NCBI GenBank assembly: GCA_009733715.1
Contig: WMKJ01000026.1
Location: 62,001-126,000, forward strand
Direction: 5' to 3'
Origin: Herpomyces periplanetae
Lineage: Eukaryota; Ascomycota; Laboulbeniomycetes; Herpomycetales; Herpomycetaceae
Length of the DNA stretch: 64,000 bases
Both the position numbers and the translations under genes were made by a program. Positions 44,438 to 54,221 of the stretch are shown piece after piece (the first letter of the stretch is position 1; the number at the start of each line of letters is the position of its first letter). A model generated the notes under the pieces. It saw only the letters and a program-made list of their open reading frames with translations, made no database searches and had not been told where the DNA came from.

Positions 44438-45963
44438 TTATATAACCGTTGCATTACCTCCACTCTCCGCTGAGTTTATCTTTTCCAATAATTTATCCAT
44501 TAAAGAATACGATGATTTTCGTAAACTGGATCTGCGATGGGACGTCAACGTTGCAGAGGACGAACAGTCGGAATTTGACTCAACACTTAAAACGTCACTT
44601 CGCATGCTCATCAACTTGATACTTCTTTCACGCTCCAATCCGTTGCATTTTCTTGGACTGGTGGCTAAAAAATAAGGTACCGACTCCGTGGCCGTGTACC
44701 ATGCAATATTGGATAGCTTTCGCTTTAAAGCATAATACGCTTGAAAGTTCTACACTAGCCAAGTATGATTAGCTTTTATATACGCATGCAAACACAGATT
44801 GACAGTATGTACGGTATGGTAAGGTAGCAGAAAACGACAATGGATGCGGAAGGTCAACTCACTCTTAAGCTAGCATATGCTTGCTTAGTTGCACAACGTT
44901 CTTGTAGGGAGGCGAAAATGGTTTGACTCAATAATTCATCGCCCATTACGCCAGAGTGTAAAGGATTAGTGTGGGTTGGAGGATGGGTAGAATCATCCTG
45001 GATACATTCGTTCATGGTATGAGTTAAAAGAAAATCTTGTTGAGCGGTTAATAGACCTGCCCAAAAACTGTCGGATTGACTGTGGAATATTTTCTGGGTT
45101 GAAAGAACAGAATTGGAATGCCCTGATAGAGTTTGGGGGTTATCAAAATTTCTAATGGATGAAGATGGTCGTGTTAATTGAGGCATTGATTGAGCCATTG
45201 GTAGAGTTGAGCGTGGTTTGGTATGATCTTGTGGGTTTAAAATTCCACGATTGATAGTGCGTCGAGAGACTTGAGAGTTAATTTGATCAATATCATGTTT
45301 GGAGGTAAGTAAATTCTGCCTGACTGATAAAGATAGTGGGGGGGGTAGTGAGGTGTTGGAGGGTACTCCATTGGAAGCCGTTAATTGTGAATTGTGACCC
45401 TGTTTGGTAAAATTTCCAAGTTCGGTTATAGGGGTTAAAGTGACGGTGGTTGTTGTTGTGTTCGAATGCGAGGTATCCATTCGTGAAGGGGAAGAGGGGG
45501 GGGAGGCTTGAAGGTTGGAGGGAACAAAATTTGCAATTGGTTTGGAATATGGTGTTTTACGCTGCTGAAGAGAGTGAGAACTGATGTTTGGAATGTTTTC
45601 CTTTATAACTCTTTTGGAAGCAGAGGGCATATACGGACGGCGAGAGGTTTGCACAGCAGACGAATTGGCGTTGACTACGAAGGATATAAGTAGGGTGTTT
45701 AAGGTAGGAAGGTTTAAATTTGAATGACTAGTTATATGGATTAACTTACGTGAAGTGGGAGGAGGGGTAGGATGAATAGTCATCTTTGGTGCCGTAGTGT
45801 TACGCAATTTTTCCCTGAAAGGGCGACGCCAATTACGAGACAAAGCACGAGCAGCCAAAGGCTTTAACGAGCTCGAAATATGAGAGAATGACGTGAACCT
45901 TCGCGTAGGATGAAACTCATGTTCGGAGATAACAGATGTAGCGGTTGAGTGATGGTTCGACAT
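44438..45963 (-). CDS. Uncharacterised Ser/Pro/Thr-rich, mostly disordered protein
   Basis: Three exons, 45963-45750, 45674-44863 and 44749-44438 (phases 1 and 0), give 445 residues. I do not recognise the family. The first 290 residues are low-complexity and basic/polar (SQVSRRTINRGILNP, PQLTRPSSSIRNFDNP). A more ordered segment follows: SFWAGLLTAQQDFLLTHTMN, LLSQTIFASLQERCATKQAY, then FQAYYALKRKLSNIAWYTAT in the last exon. The C-terminus is Ser-rich, ending with LMDKLLEKINSAES. Intron 1 is 75 nt, in frame and free of stops, so unspliced RNA would also translate; GTAAGT and TTCGTAG support splicing. The third exon lacks a start codon and was joined because both phases are 0 and the frame runs 104 codons. 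Confidence 0.68.
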
Positions 45964-46525
45964 GAGAATAACATAGAAAGTATAAACGGTGTGATATATT
46001 GGGGAGCTTGAAAAATGATGACGATAATGGTGAAGATGCGATTAATTTACTAAAGAAAAATTTAAGTGATGAAAAGGAGAATATGACGGGAAGATCGAGA
46101 TGGATATAAAGATACGTTCACGTGGTGCATTAAACGAGAATAAATAAACAGTAGAGTTTATACGTATGAAGGTATAGAGCAAGAGGTAACGGGAATTGCG
46201 TATAGAACAGTATGAGAGGCTATAGCAATATATGCATGCATGCATACATACAATTAAGGAAAACTTAATTTTAAGAAATTAATGAAGAAATAAACAGAAA
46301 ATTGGAATGAAGAGATACATAAAAAATGGCAAAGATAAAAAAATTCATCATAATGAAGCAAAAAGTAGATAGAGAAGCGGGGAAGCGGGAAAATCCGGGT
46401 GGGGTAAGGAAAAATAAAAAACCCGAGGCGACAAAGACGCGCAAGAAAAGAGAAGGTTGAGATGAGAAGCTCAGGTCGATCGAATTTGTAAAACCCGGGA
46501 GGGAAACGGGCGTTTAAATAGATTT
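45964..46525. other. Intergenic region
   Basis: A 562-bp spacer upstream of the disordered-protein gene. It carries a CACGTG core (46119-46124) and a TGCA/TACA simple repeat (46229-46252), with a GA-rich stretch further on. Open frames on the minus strand are Phe/Leu-rich antisense of the purine tract and not called. Confidence 0.55.
46229..46252. repeat. TGCATGCATACATAC simple repeat
   Basis: Short ATGC/ATAC tetranucleotide run. Confidence 0.7.
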
Positions 46526-47530
46526 TCACGAAGAAGACTTCGCGGGGAAAAAGGAAGAAAGTTTGGCCATTCCCGTCCTATTCACATTCTGCAGAGTTTT
46601 CACGCCACGACTTGCGGCGGTGCATTGCCGTTTCAGGACGTGGTTGACAGGTGAAGGAGCGATTGGATCAGACGAGACGGGATCGGGATCGGATATATGA
46701 GGGGCCGGGCGTTTGGAGGTTTGGAGGAGATTTGGGGGGATTTGAGAAATTGGAGGAACTGATTGAGCTAAGTGAGATGAAAGCGAGGGATATTGGACGG
46801 AGATAAGGGATTCAAGAAAGGATTGAGTTGGTGGATCGAAATATTCCAGTATATGGTACCATGCAACTCCAAGTTGATTTAGTTCTGTACACGGAACATT
46901 TTTTTCAGTGAGATATCGATGAATTATAGACGATTTAATCATGGTTTCCATTTTTTGTCGGATAACAGTGAATAATTTGCGTGGATTAACACGATATAGC
47001 GTAAGATTTTCTCCATTTTGATTTATGGTAGTCGTATCGCAAATGGCTTCAAGCCGCTTTATTAGTAGTGTATACAAGGATGATATATCAAGGATTTGAG
47101 CCCATGAACAATCGTTCTTATTACTTGATTTAAGTTGATCTGTGAATTCTTCAGCTTCTTGGAATAACTGATTTTTATTCCAATTTCTTTGTCCATCATT
47201 CGCCCCCAGTACTACGGGTATAAGGAAAAATAAGGGATCAAACCTTGTTGCAATTAAGACCTGCGCGTCTTCAATCACATATCCGCTATCCGGCTTAATA
47301 AATTTCCACGTTGATTCATCCGTTATATTACCATTTTTTATCCAATAAATTAAACATGAGCTAACCGGTTGTGAAGGTAGCTGTGATCGCGTTAATTCAA
47401 AAAATCCGTGTTCTGCTGCAATCAGAAACATACATTTGGTTTCATTTCTCCATATATGAACAACCTTAACCTCACTATCTTTATCCAAGTAAATTTGCCG
47501 TGGTAAAATTATCAACTTTGGTACCTTCAT
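46526..47530 (-). CDS. RNH202: Ribonuclease H2 subunit B
   Basis: Single exon, 334 residues from the first ATG (47530). The frame is open a few codons further upstream but without ATG. The Ydr279/RNASEH2B triple-barrel region is visible (KMKVPKLIILPRQIYL after the upstream codons, MFLIAAEHGFFELTRSQ, VLIATRFDPLFFLIPVVLG), followed by the helical domain (LYRVNPRKLFTVIRQKMETM and NQLGVAWYHILEYF). The C-terminus MAKLSSFF is a PCNA-interacting-peptide-like box with Met in the Gln position, as in human RNASEH2B (MKSIDTFF). RNase H2 removes ribonucleotides and RNA:DNA hybrids at replication forks. It is divergent from MCM10 with a 249-bp shared promoter. Confidence 0.85.
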   Translation of the reverse strand: MKVPKLIILPRQIYLDKDSEVKVVHIWRNETKCMFLIAAEHGFFELTRSQLPSQPVSSCLIYWIKNGNITDESTWKFIKPDSGYVIEDAQVLIATRFDPLFFLIPVVLGANDGQRNWNKNQLFQEAEEFTDQLKSSNKNDCSWAQILDISSLYTLLIKRLEAICDTTTINQNGENLTLYRVNPRKLFTVIRQKMETMIKSSIIHRYLTEKNVPCTELNQLGVAWYHILEYFDPPTQSFLESLISVQYPSLSSHLAQSVPPISQIPPNLLQTSKRPAPHISDPDPVSSDPIAPSPVNHVLKRQCTAASRGVKTLQNVNRTGMAKLSSFFPAKSSS

Positions 47531-47779
47531 CTTTTTCACTGCATCCACCAGTTTTTAATTATTTATCTCCAATTCCTCCCGTATCCCCCCAATCTATACC
47601 TAAATTTCTTCCCCTCTCTCCCGGGCCAGCCTTTTTCCGGTGTATTAATGTCATGTCACATGATTCCTATCGTTTTGGCCTAAAGTAATATGATAACTGA
47701 TTTTTTTACGCGTTTCCCTTCATGAGCTATCTTCTTACAGGTTATCTTGTGATGTTGGTTTTGGGTTCTTCGTGTGGTC
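47531..47779. promoter_or_regulatory. Shared divergent promoter RNase H2B / MCM10 with ACGCGT
   Basis: The 249 bp between the two start codons holds ACGCGT at 47708-47713 in the context TTTTTACGCGTTTCC. ACGCGT is the MluI cell-cycle box bound by MBF, which drives S-phase genes in yeasts. Placement between two replication genes makes it plausible; binding is inferred. Confidence 0.5.
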
Positions 47780-49816
47780 ATGGTATCAACTGATAGAGAA
47801 TCACCTCAACCCGAATGGCCGCCGAATTCACCCTTTCAAGCTCTGGCTTCTTCGCCTCGTGCCCTTCGGCGTTACCGGCAATCACGCTTAGCTACCAAAG
47901 AGACTTCCAATGCTGTACGCCTCAATCATGATGATCGAGCTAATTTTAAGGCTGGAATTATCCCTAAAACTAGCTTCGATATCGATATCGACAATGATGA
48001 TGATGATGATGATGAAGAAACTCTTCGTTTAAAGCTCCTTGCTATCGAGACTAAATTAAAGTTAAAAAAGTGTCAGGAATCCTCACGTCGCCGCGCCCAG
48101 ACTGAAACTGCTTGCTCAAACAGTCTCTTAGTTCCGTTATCTCCTGTTAAATCTATCCGCGCCGCTGCTTCACAGCCAAAGGAATCACCTCCTGATATGT
48201 TAACTACTCAATCTTTCGTTCATCCTTCAAGTTCACACACGCACAATTCATCCGATGAATTGTTCAATACTCCCTTTCCCCCCACGAATAGTAAAAGCGT
48301 CGCGGTTTCATCATTTACTCAACGTTTGTTACAAGCTAAATCTACTGACGCTCAACTAAACGAAAAGCACCAACGGATAGAATTACTACGTCGAAAATCT
48401 CGCTTAAAACTACCAATCTCTGCTACCGATTCCACTCAAGCAGTGTCAAATTTGACTACTACATCTACTACTTTGATCCCCGATACTTCTACGGATACTA
48501 CTCTATTTGAATCCCATTCAGGATTACACTTGAACAAGCGACATATTTCCCATAGCACATTAGTTCGTTATCTAGAATCTCATGCCATAATATCCGTGTC
48601 CCAGATACTCCGTTTAGTAAAACCTCCCGACTATTTCGCTCCGTGTACACCCGATATACCCTCGGATACCTACATCATTATGGGAATCCTGGCATCAAAA
48701 TCCTCACCCCGAGAGCACAAAGCTTTCGCTCGCGTGAGCACTTCATCTGATCCCGAGACTCAACGAAGTCATTGTAAATTTATGATTCTTAAGCTAACAG
48801 ATCTCATTTACGATGTTGATTTATACCTGTTCGGTGGAGCATACGACCAATACTGGAAATTGGTTCCCGGCTCTGTTCTAGCCATCCTAAATCCTGATAT
48901 CCTACCCCCTTTGCCCAATACGACCGCGGCAACTACGGGACGATTTGCCTTGAAATTATCAAGTGCGGAAGACGATGGTGCATCCGTAATTGAAATTGGC
49001 TCATCTCGCGATTTAAAATGGTGCGAGGCACGCAAAAAAGACGGACAACTATGTGGAGACTGGATCGACGGTCGCAAAACATCCGTATGCGAGTTTCACC
49101 TAAATCTTCAGCTTCGTAAAACTCGCAGTGGACGTATGGAAATTAATAGTATGCCTTACCAGGCTCGTGAAGGCTCTCAACCCAAGCTAACATTTGCAAG
49201 ACCCGGAGGTGGAGGGACTATCAAGAAATCCCAGACCCATGGAAAGTATCATGATCGAGAATTACACGAAACTGTCTACCTTGCTCCACCGTCTGTAAAC
49301 CGTCAGGCCATTATGAGTGATTTGCGATTCAAGCAAGGAACAAACATGGCAACGAATAAAATTCTTACAACAGGTAAAGGGTTCGACAACTTTCTAGGTA
49401 TGGCCAGCTCAGCGAGATCCTCCCGAGAGTCCCGAAATGCGCTTAAACGACGGATAGCCGTAAGCAACGCTGAGCGCAATTTAGCGGCCTCACTGTTAAA
49501 ATCTCCCACCAAGCTATATCATCGTGCTGATGACAGTACCCATGTTAATAATAAGCTAACTGAGCGGTCGGAAACCACTGGTTCAGTAGAGTCGTTAACG
49601 GCTGAAAGTTTAGGCCTAATACGGAATGCCAACACACTACAAAAGCGTAAAAAAGCTGCTGCACGAACCAGTACTCGACCACAAACTCTAGAAATTACAT
49701 CAACTTCATTAAAACATGCATGCTTAATGGATGAAACACCTCGGAGAAAGCGAATTCGAATTGATAAGGATCATCATGAATCAAACGACGAGGACGATGA
49801 TCTAGAGATAGTTTGA
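47780..49816 (+). CDS. MCM10: Replication initiation factor Mcm10
   Basis: Single exon, 678 residues from the first ATG; the frame extends two codons upstream without ATG. After a disordered N-terminus with an Asp run comes the Mcm10 OB-fold (ILASKSSPREHKAFARVST, FMILKLTDLIYDVDLYLFGG, WKLVPGSVLAILNPDILPP), then the CCCH zinc finger (WCEARKKDGQLCG ... TSVCEFH) and LQLRKTRSGRMEINSM. Further on, FARPGGGGTIKK and the basic tail MDETPRRKRIRI follow. Mcm10 activates the CMG helicase and binds DNA polymerase alpha. There is no vertebrate-type C-terminal zinc domain, as usual in fungi. Confidence 0.94.
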   Translation: MVSTDRESPQPEWPPNSPFQALASSPRALRRYRQSRLATKETSNAVRLNHDDRANFKAGIIPKTSFDIDIDNDDDDDDEETLRLKLLAIETKLKLKKCQESSRRRAQTETACSNSLLVPLSPVKSIRAAASQPKESPPDMLTTQSFVHPSSSHTHNSSDELFNTPFPPTNSKSVAVSSFTQRLLQAKSTDAQLNEKHQRIELLRRKSRLKLPISATDSTQAVSNLTTTSTTLIPDTSTDTTLFESHSGLHLNKRHISHSTLVRYLESHAIISVSQILRLVKPPDYFAPCTPDIPSDTYIIMGILASKSSPREHKAFARVSTSSDPETQRSHCKFMILKLTDLIYDVDLYLFGGAYDQYWKLVPGSVLAILNPDILPPLPNTTAATTGRFALKLSSAEDDGASVIEIGSSRDLKWCEARKKDGQLCGDWIDGRKTSVCEFHLNLQLRKTRSGRMEINSMPYQAREGSQPKLTFARPGGGGTIKKSQTHGKYHDRELHETVYLAPPSVNRQAIMSDLRFKQGTNMATNKILTTGKGFDNFLGMASSARSSRESRNALKRRIAVSNAERNLAASLLKSPTKLYHRADDSTHVNNKLTERSETTGSVESLTAESLGLIRNANTLQKRKKAAARTSTRPQTLEITSTSLKHACLMDETPRRKRIRIDKDHHESNDEDDDLEIV

Positions 49817-50088
49817 GTCAAAATTTATTAAATCCTGACCCCAAATTTTTAAATAATTTCAGTACGATATTTCAGGTCACAAAAACTTCCGACTGGATAC
49901 AGGGCTTGGGTGCAATGCATAAAAATGACGATAAAAATATAATACACTCTCTGGATAGCATCGACTTGTCCACACTCAATCGTCACATCTCGTCTCATGT
50001 CCACCTTCCACATCCAATCCCACTCACCACTTCCCCACTTTTCTACCTCAACAAAGCTGTAGGGCTGAACATTCGGCGCGGCAGGTAC

Positions 50089-51899
50089 CTAGGAGCACCT
50101 TCCGTTTTCGGCCAAAGTAGTGATTGATTTCTCTTCGGTAGATTCAAATGTTGCGTCGGCTCCAACTGTCATGGAAGAAGTAGGTTTTGTGATTCCGGAA
50201 TCCATACTGCTACTGTTACCACGCGATCGACGGAACCAGGATCGGCTACGAGGGTTATTATTGGTTTCAATGTCAGTTCCGCTACCTTTTGCATCAGATT
50301 CAAAGGGCTTTGTAAATACGGCTCTTGAATCATCTTGATCTGTTTTTTTTTCAACCAATTCCGCATCTCTGCACCACTTCCTTCGACGGGTATACCTTCC
50401 CCATCCATCGCGGCCGGGCCTTGGATCTCTCCACTATGACAGTCATGAATGTTAGAATGAATTATTTACTTTTACAATGGTTTAATTATTTTGCTTACCT
50501 TTCCATCATAATATATCCATCCTCCATCAGTTTCATTTTCACTCATGGAACTTCTTCCACGTTGTCCAGTACTCACACCGCTTCCGGCATAGTCAATGCG
50601 CCAATCTTGATCAATCCATCGCCATTGGTGTTCATTGTCCTCTACTTCGGGCAAGAGAAATTTATCTTTTGAGCGACAAGGGTTTAAATGTTCATCTGTC
50701 CATGCACTCCTCTCATAAGTTAACATATTTGAAGTCCATCCAATGCCTAACCATCTCCGTTGATTTTCATAAACAGAAAATGTGAATTTAATTCCGTGTG
50801 TATTCATTCCGGATGTCTTTGACAAAGACGACGCAATACATTTTCCAGATTTGCTAGTTCGATTTGTGCCCTTGGTGTTTGATTTTGATCTACTTCCATT
50901 CATATTATCAAATGGTAAACCAGTTGTGAATGAACAAATTTGTCGAATAAGCCTAGATCTCCACATCACAGTTCTGCATACTCTAACTGGACTGGAATTC
51001 CATGATAAGAAAATTGTTCCACCGACTAAGATCACACGTTTACATGTTATGAGCCTAAAGGGTGACATTCCCATAATAATCCATAGTGGTGTAATTATTA
51101 AAAGTCGAATCAAAATAATGGTTAAAGCGGATTGATTTGACGAGCCAACTTTTCGGGTAGTTAGTTTATCAGTTAAACGTAGGAATGGGTCAACAATTAT
51201 GCTACATCGCGAGGTGAACAAGTTTAGTGAGTCAACCATTCCGTCTAGTGATTGATGATTTTTAATGCCACGACCTTTGTGGTGACCATGTTTTTCACTT
51301 TGTGATGTAGGTTCGTTGCTGTAAAGTGCCCGTCTTCGCAAGAGTACGGCATAAGTTACAAGAACTGATGCTACTATTGGAGCTGCCCATAATATAAAAA
51401 ACTCAAAATACAAAACTACTACCCAAAACGAGCTTAGAAGTAAAAAACTCTCCCAAGAATTTCCGCTCGTCCATGATATCAAGGCTACTGTACGGTTTAA
51501 AAATGATATGAAAGGATTCGCGTAAGCTAGAGCTCGTGTAATTTGGGGTGGCGTTGCCAGTAGAAGGGGTGATCTTTGCTCCACGACTATGGTCGGATGC
51601 TGGTTGAGTTTTGAAACACCAGGAACGGAGGGTGAAAATGCTGCATGGATAGTCAGACTATGACTCGCTCTCGATCCAGAAGTGTCATCGCGGTGACCTG
51701 TGACCTTGAAATTTAGTTGTTAAATCAAGGTGTGTAATTGAGAGTAAATGTCTGTATTTAAATAATTAGTTGAGGGCTCCTTTTTTAACACGAATAGGCA
51801 TTAATATTATCAGATAAACTCTGTGTATGGGCTATCTCGATTATGAGATGAATACACCAATACCTGCATCTACCATTACTTACACAAACCTCCTGCCAT
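50089..51899 (-). CDS. Dysferlin-domain peroxisomal membrane protein (PEX28-32 group)
   Basis: Three exons, 51899-51884 (16 nt), 51697-50499 and 50433-50089, give 519 residues. An N-terminal membrane region has several hydrophobic helices (RTVALISWTSGNSWESFLLL, AAPIVASVLVTYAVLLRRR and two later). The DysF domain follows: KFTFSVYENQRRWLGIGW, YERSAWTDEHL, WRWIDQDWRIDY, then GGWIYYDGK joined across intron 2 to WRDPRPGRDGW and RYTRRRKWCRDAELVE. This is the reticulon-like plus DysF layout of fungal Pex24/28/29/30-32 proteins, which link ER and peroxisomes. Phases are 1 and 0. The tiny first exon (MAGGL) is the least certain part. Confidence 0.85.
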
Positions 51900-52561
51900 A
51901 CCGGCTACACCAAACGGGTAAGAATAATTTTGTTAAACCCTCAAGTCAGCTATAACTTTTTCTCTATGGTTGATTGAATTAATTTGCGTGGCGTAAATCG
52001 TGATATGATGGCTTTATTCAATTCCGGATGTATACGAATTGGTATTTACGTATACATAGATATATACATATACGTATACATGCATGTATGTACACCTATC
52101 AGTCGTGAATATCGGTTTGAAGAATAATAATAGATATTGTATAATGCATGCAAATGTTAAGTATGGATGAAAACTAGGACATTTCCCTTGGACAGAATGT
52201 AATTCATTAACCTATAAAGCAATTCTTTGGGTATATTAACGCTTTCTCGCGAAAAATTTGCTACAAATAGACCACCGCCAAAACATCACGGGATCTCGTG
52301 GCCTCTACCAACTCCAAATCCATTTGGTCCAAAATGACGTCACTGAGGAGTAATTAGTCAGCTTAGATTGGATGCGGAGAAACTTTTCAGCTATATCCGA
52401 GGGCAAGAGATGGAGGAGCTGAGGCGAATAAAAGAATATTTTACTGACACACAATTGAAAATTTGAGGTTTTATATTACAACGTACCATGTTTGGATTAT
52501 GGGACAATTAATGGTGGGAAAAAGCAGAAGATTATTGTACTAGTTATTTTAATACGCACGT
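51900..52561. promoter_or_regulatory. Divergent promoter, peroxin / TTL-like gene
   Basis: A 662-bp spacer between divergent starts. It contains an AT-rich alternating purine-pyrimidine stretch (52048-52093, TATACATA/GTATACATGCATG). No CACGTG core is seen. Confidence 0.5.
52048..52093. repeat. Alternating TATAC/ATGT simple repeat
   Basis: Imperfect run of TA, TATACG and GCATG units in a promoter region. Confidence 0.6.
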
Positions 52562-54139
52562 ATGAAAAATTCACGTTGGTTAGCGTTTGTTGCAACGGAC
52601 GATGCCTACTTACAACGAAATTTATTAACCGCTTTAAAACCTTATACACACAAACGAAGTACGTGTAAATTAATTACACAAAATTCAACGGAGGTATGTT
52701 CACAAAGGGACTTTTCATCGATTGCCACGCTACAGCCGAGTCTTGTTATATGGCCTTACGAAAATTTACCCTTCCAAGCAGCCCTCGATGGACCACGATG
52801 GCACTATTTACTGTGTGCTTACACTATTCGTAAAGCGCTAATTCGCAAAAATTTCCTGTCTGAAACACTCGATTATTGGATAGCTAAACATCCTAGCAGT
52901 TTGTTAACCCAATTCAGTGTACGTGACGGATTTGGTTTGGAGCTGGATTACGCTGAATTCCTGGATGAAGCTCTCATGCGTGCAGGTGTTTGGCACATCT
53001 TCTGTGATACCTCGGCTGAACAACCTGCTATTCGAAATGATAAGTGGTGGATCCTAAAGCCAAGTTTGGTTGATGGTGGACGAGGAATCCGCTTATTTAA
53101 TAGTTTAAGTCATCTAACACGAATATTCGAAGCTTGGGATAATGATTATTCAAGTAATGATGAAGAATCATCCATCTCAAAACAGCATTCTCCTGAGTTG
53201 ATATTAACATCTCAGCTTCGGCAATTTACTATTCAACCTTACCTACACCCACCCCTTCTTTTTAAAGAACCACTGTGTATAGCTGGGCGTAAATTCCACC
53301 TTAGAGTGTATATACTTGCAGTTGGTGCATTAACCGTATATGTATATCCTCGCATGCTAACGTTGTTTGCATCAACTGAGTATAAAGCACCGTGGGAATC
53401 CTTTGGTACAAAAGGATTAAAGATTTTTAATGAAAATAACGGATTGCAATGTACTGATAACATTGAAAATATCAACTTGGATCCCCATATAACTAATTCT
53501 TGCCGTCAAATGGCACCTCAGGTATGGGAGTGGTGGAATTTACCAGATGAAGCATTTACTAGTCATTGTACGACAGTCGATCCTAGTGAAAATTGTGTTT
53601 CACCCGATTGTATTGCGGCAGGACTAAATGGGGGCCATAAGAATTGGAAGTTCCGAATTTTGCACGAGATAATTGCAACAGTGTCCGAGATGTTTCGTGC
53701 TGTTGTTGGCGGTACGGCAGTGCATTTTCAACCTCGGGAAACATCATTCGAAGTGTTTGGTTTGGACTTTTTAATCGTGGATGGTGAAGCTTACCCTTCA
53801 AGCTCAATTGAAAAGACCTGTGACCCTGCAGGCTTACGCCCGGTACTTTTAGAGGTTAATGCTTATCCGGATTTTAGTCAAACGGGTGAAAGATTACAGG
53901 ACATTGTAGAAAATTTTTGGAAAGAAGTGGTCCGAGTTGCGATAAAACCATGGATTGAATTTCATGAAAATGATACTAACTTGACATCGCAAAATCTAAA
54001 GATTTACGTTGGACAGGACATGGATAATGAAGTGTATTCGAACAATAAGTCGATTGACCGGGAATCAATTCCATTTGAAAAGTGTATTGAACGGGATAAA
54101 CTATTTAAATGCTTTAACATGAAGTACAATTTCGACTAG
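52562..54139 (+). CDS. Tubulin-tyrosine-ligase-like protein (Pby1-type TTL domain)
   Basis: Single exon, 525 residues. ATP-grasp TTL features are KWWILKPSLVDGGRGIRLF, FTIQPYLHPPLLF with GRKFHLRVYILAVGALTVYV, EVFGLDFLIVDGEAY and VLLEVNAYPDFSQTG. The N-terminal RWLAFVATDDAYLQRNLLTA is typical of fungal TTL-fold proteins related to yeast Pby1. Yeast Pby1 additionally has an N-terminal SurE-like phosphatase domain; none is present here. The fold could ligate an amino acid to a protein, but tubulin as substrate is only inferred from the family name. A Ser/Asp-rich loop (residues 197-213) lies between lobes. Confidence 0.86.
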   Translation: MKNSRWLAFVATDDAYLQRNLLTALKPYTHKRSTCKLITQNSTEVCSQRDFSSIATLQPSLVIWPYENLPFQAALDGPRWHYLLCAYTIRKALIRKNFLSETLDYWIAKHPSSLLTQFSVRDGFGLELDYAEFLDEALMRAGVWHIFCDTSAEQPAIRNDKWWILKPSLVDGGRGIRLFNSLSHLTRIFEAWDNDYSSNDEESSISKQHSPELILTSQLRQFTIQPYLHPPLLFKEPLCIAGRKFHLRVYILAVGALTVYVYPRMLTLFASTEYKAPWESFGTKGLKIFNENNGLQCTDNIENINLDPHITNSCRQMAPQVWEWWNLPDEAFTSHCTTVDPSENCVSPDCIAAGLNGGHKNWKFRILHEIIATVSEMFRAVVGGTAVHFQPRETSFEVFGLDFLIVDGEAYPSSSIEKTCDPAGLRPVLLEVNAYPDFSQTGERLQDIVENFWKEVVRVAIKPWIEFHENDTNLTSQNLKIYVGQDMDNEVYSNNKSIDRESIPFEKCIERDKLFKCFNMKYNFD

Positions 54140-54221
54140 GTGCGAGGATAACTGAAGAAGCTAACATGAGTGGTTAAATGACAATATAATTTGATGCGGT
54201 AATAAGTTGAAAACTGAAAAA

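Noticed and set aside
46254-46529. Minus-strand Phe/Leu-rich open frame
   Set aside because: It is the antisense of a purine-rich tract and begins without ATG; it would look membrane-like by composition alone.
49813-50127. Plus-strand frame directly after MCM10
   Set aside because: It starts at TTG overlapping the MCM10 stop and runs into the antisense of the peroxin last exon, which is a strong DysF-domain match.
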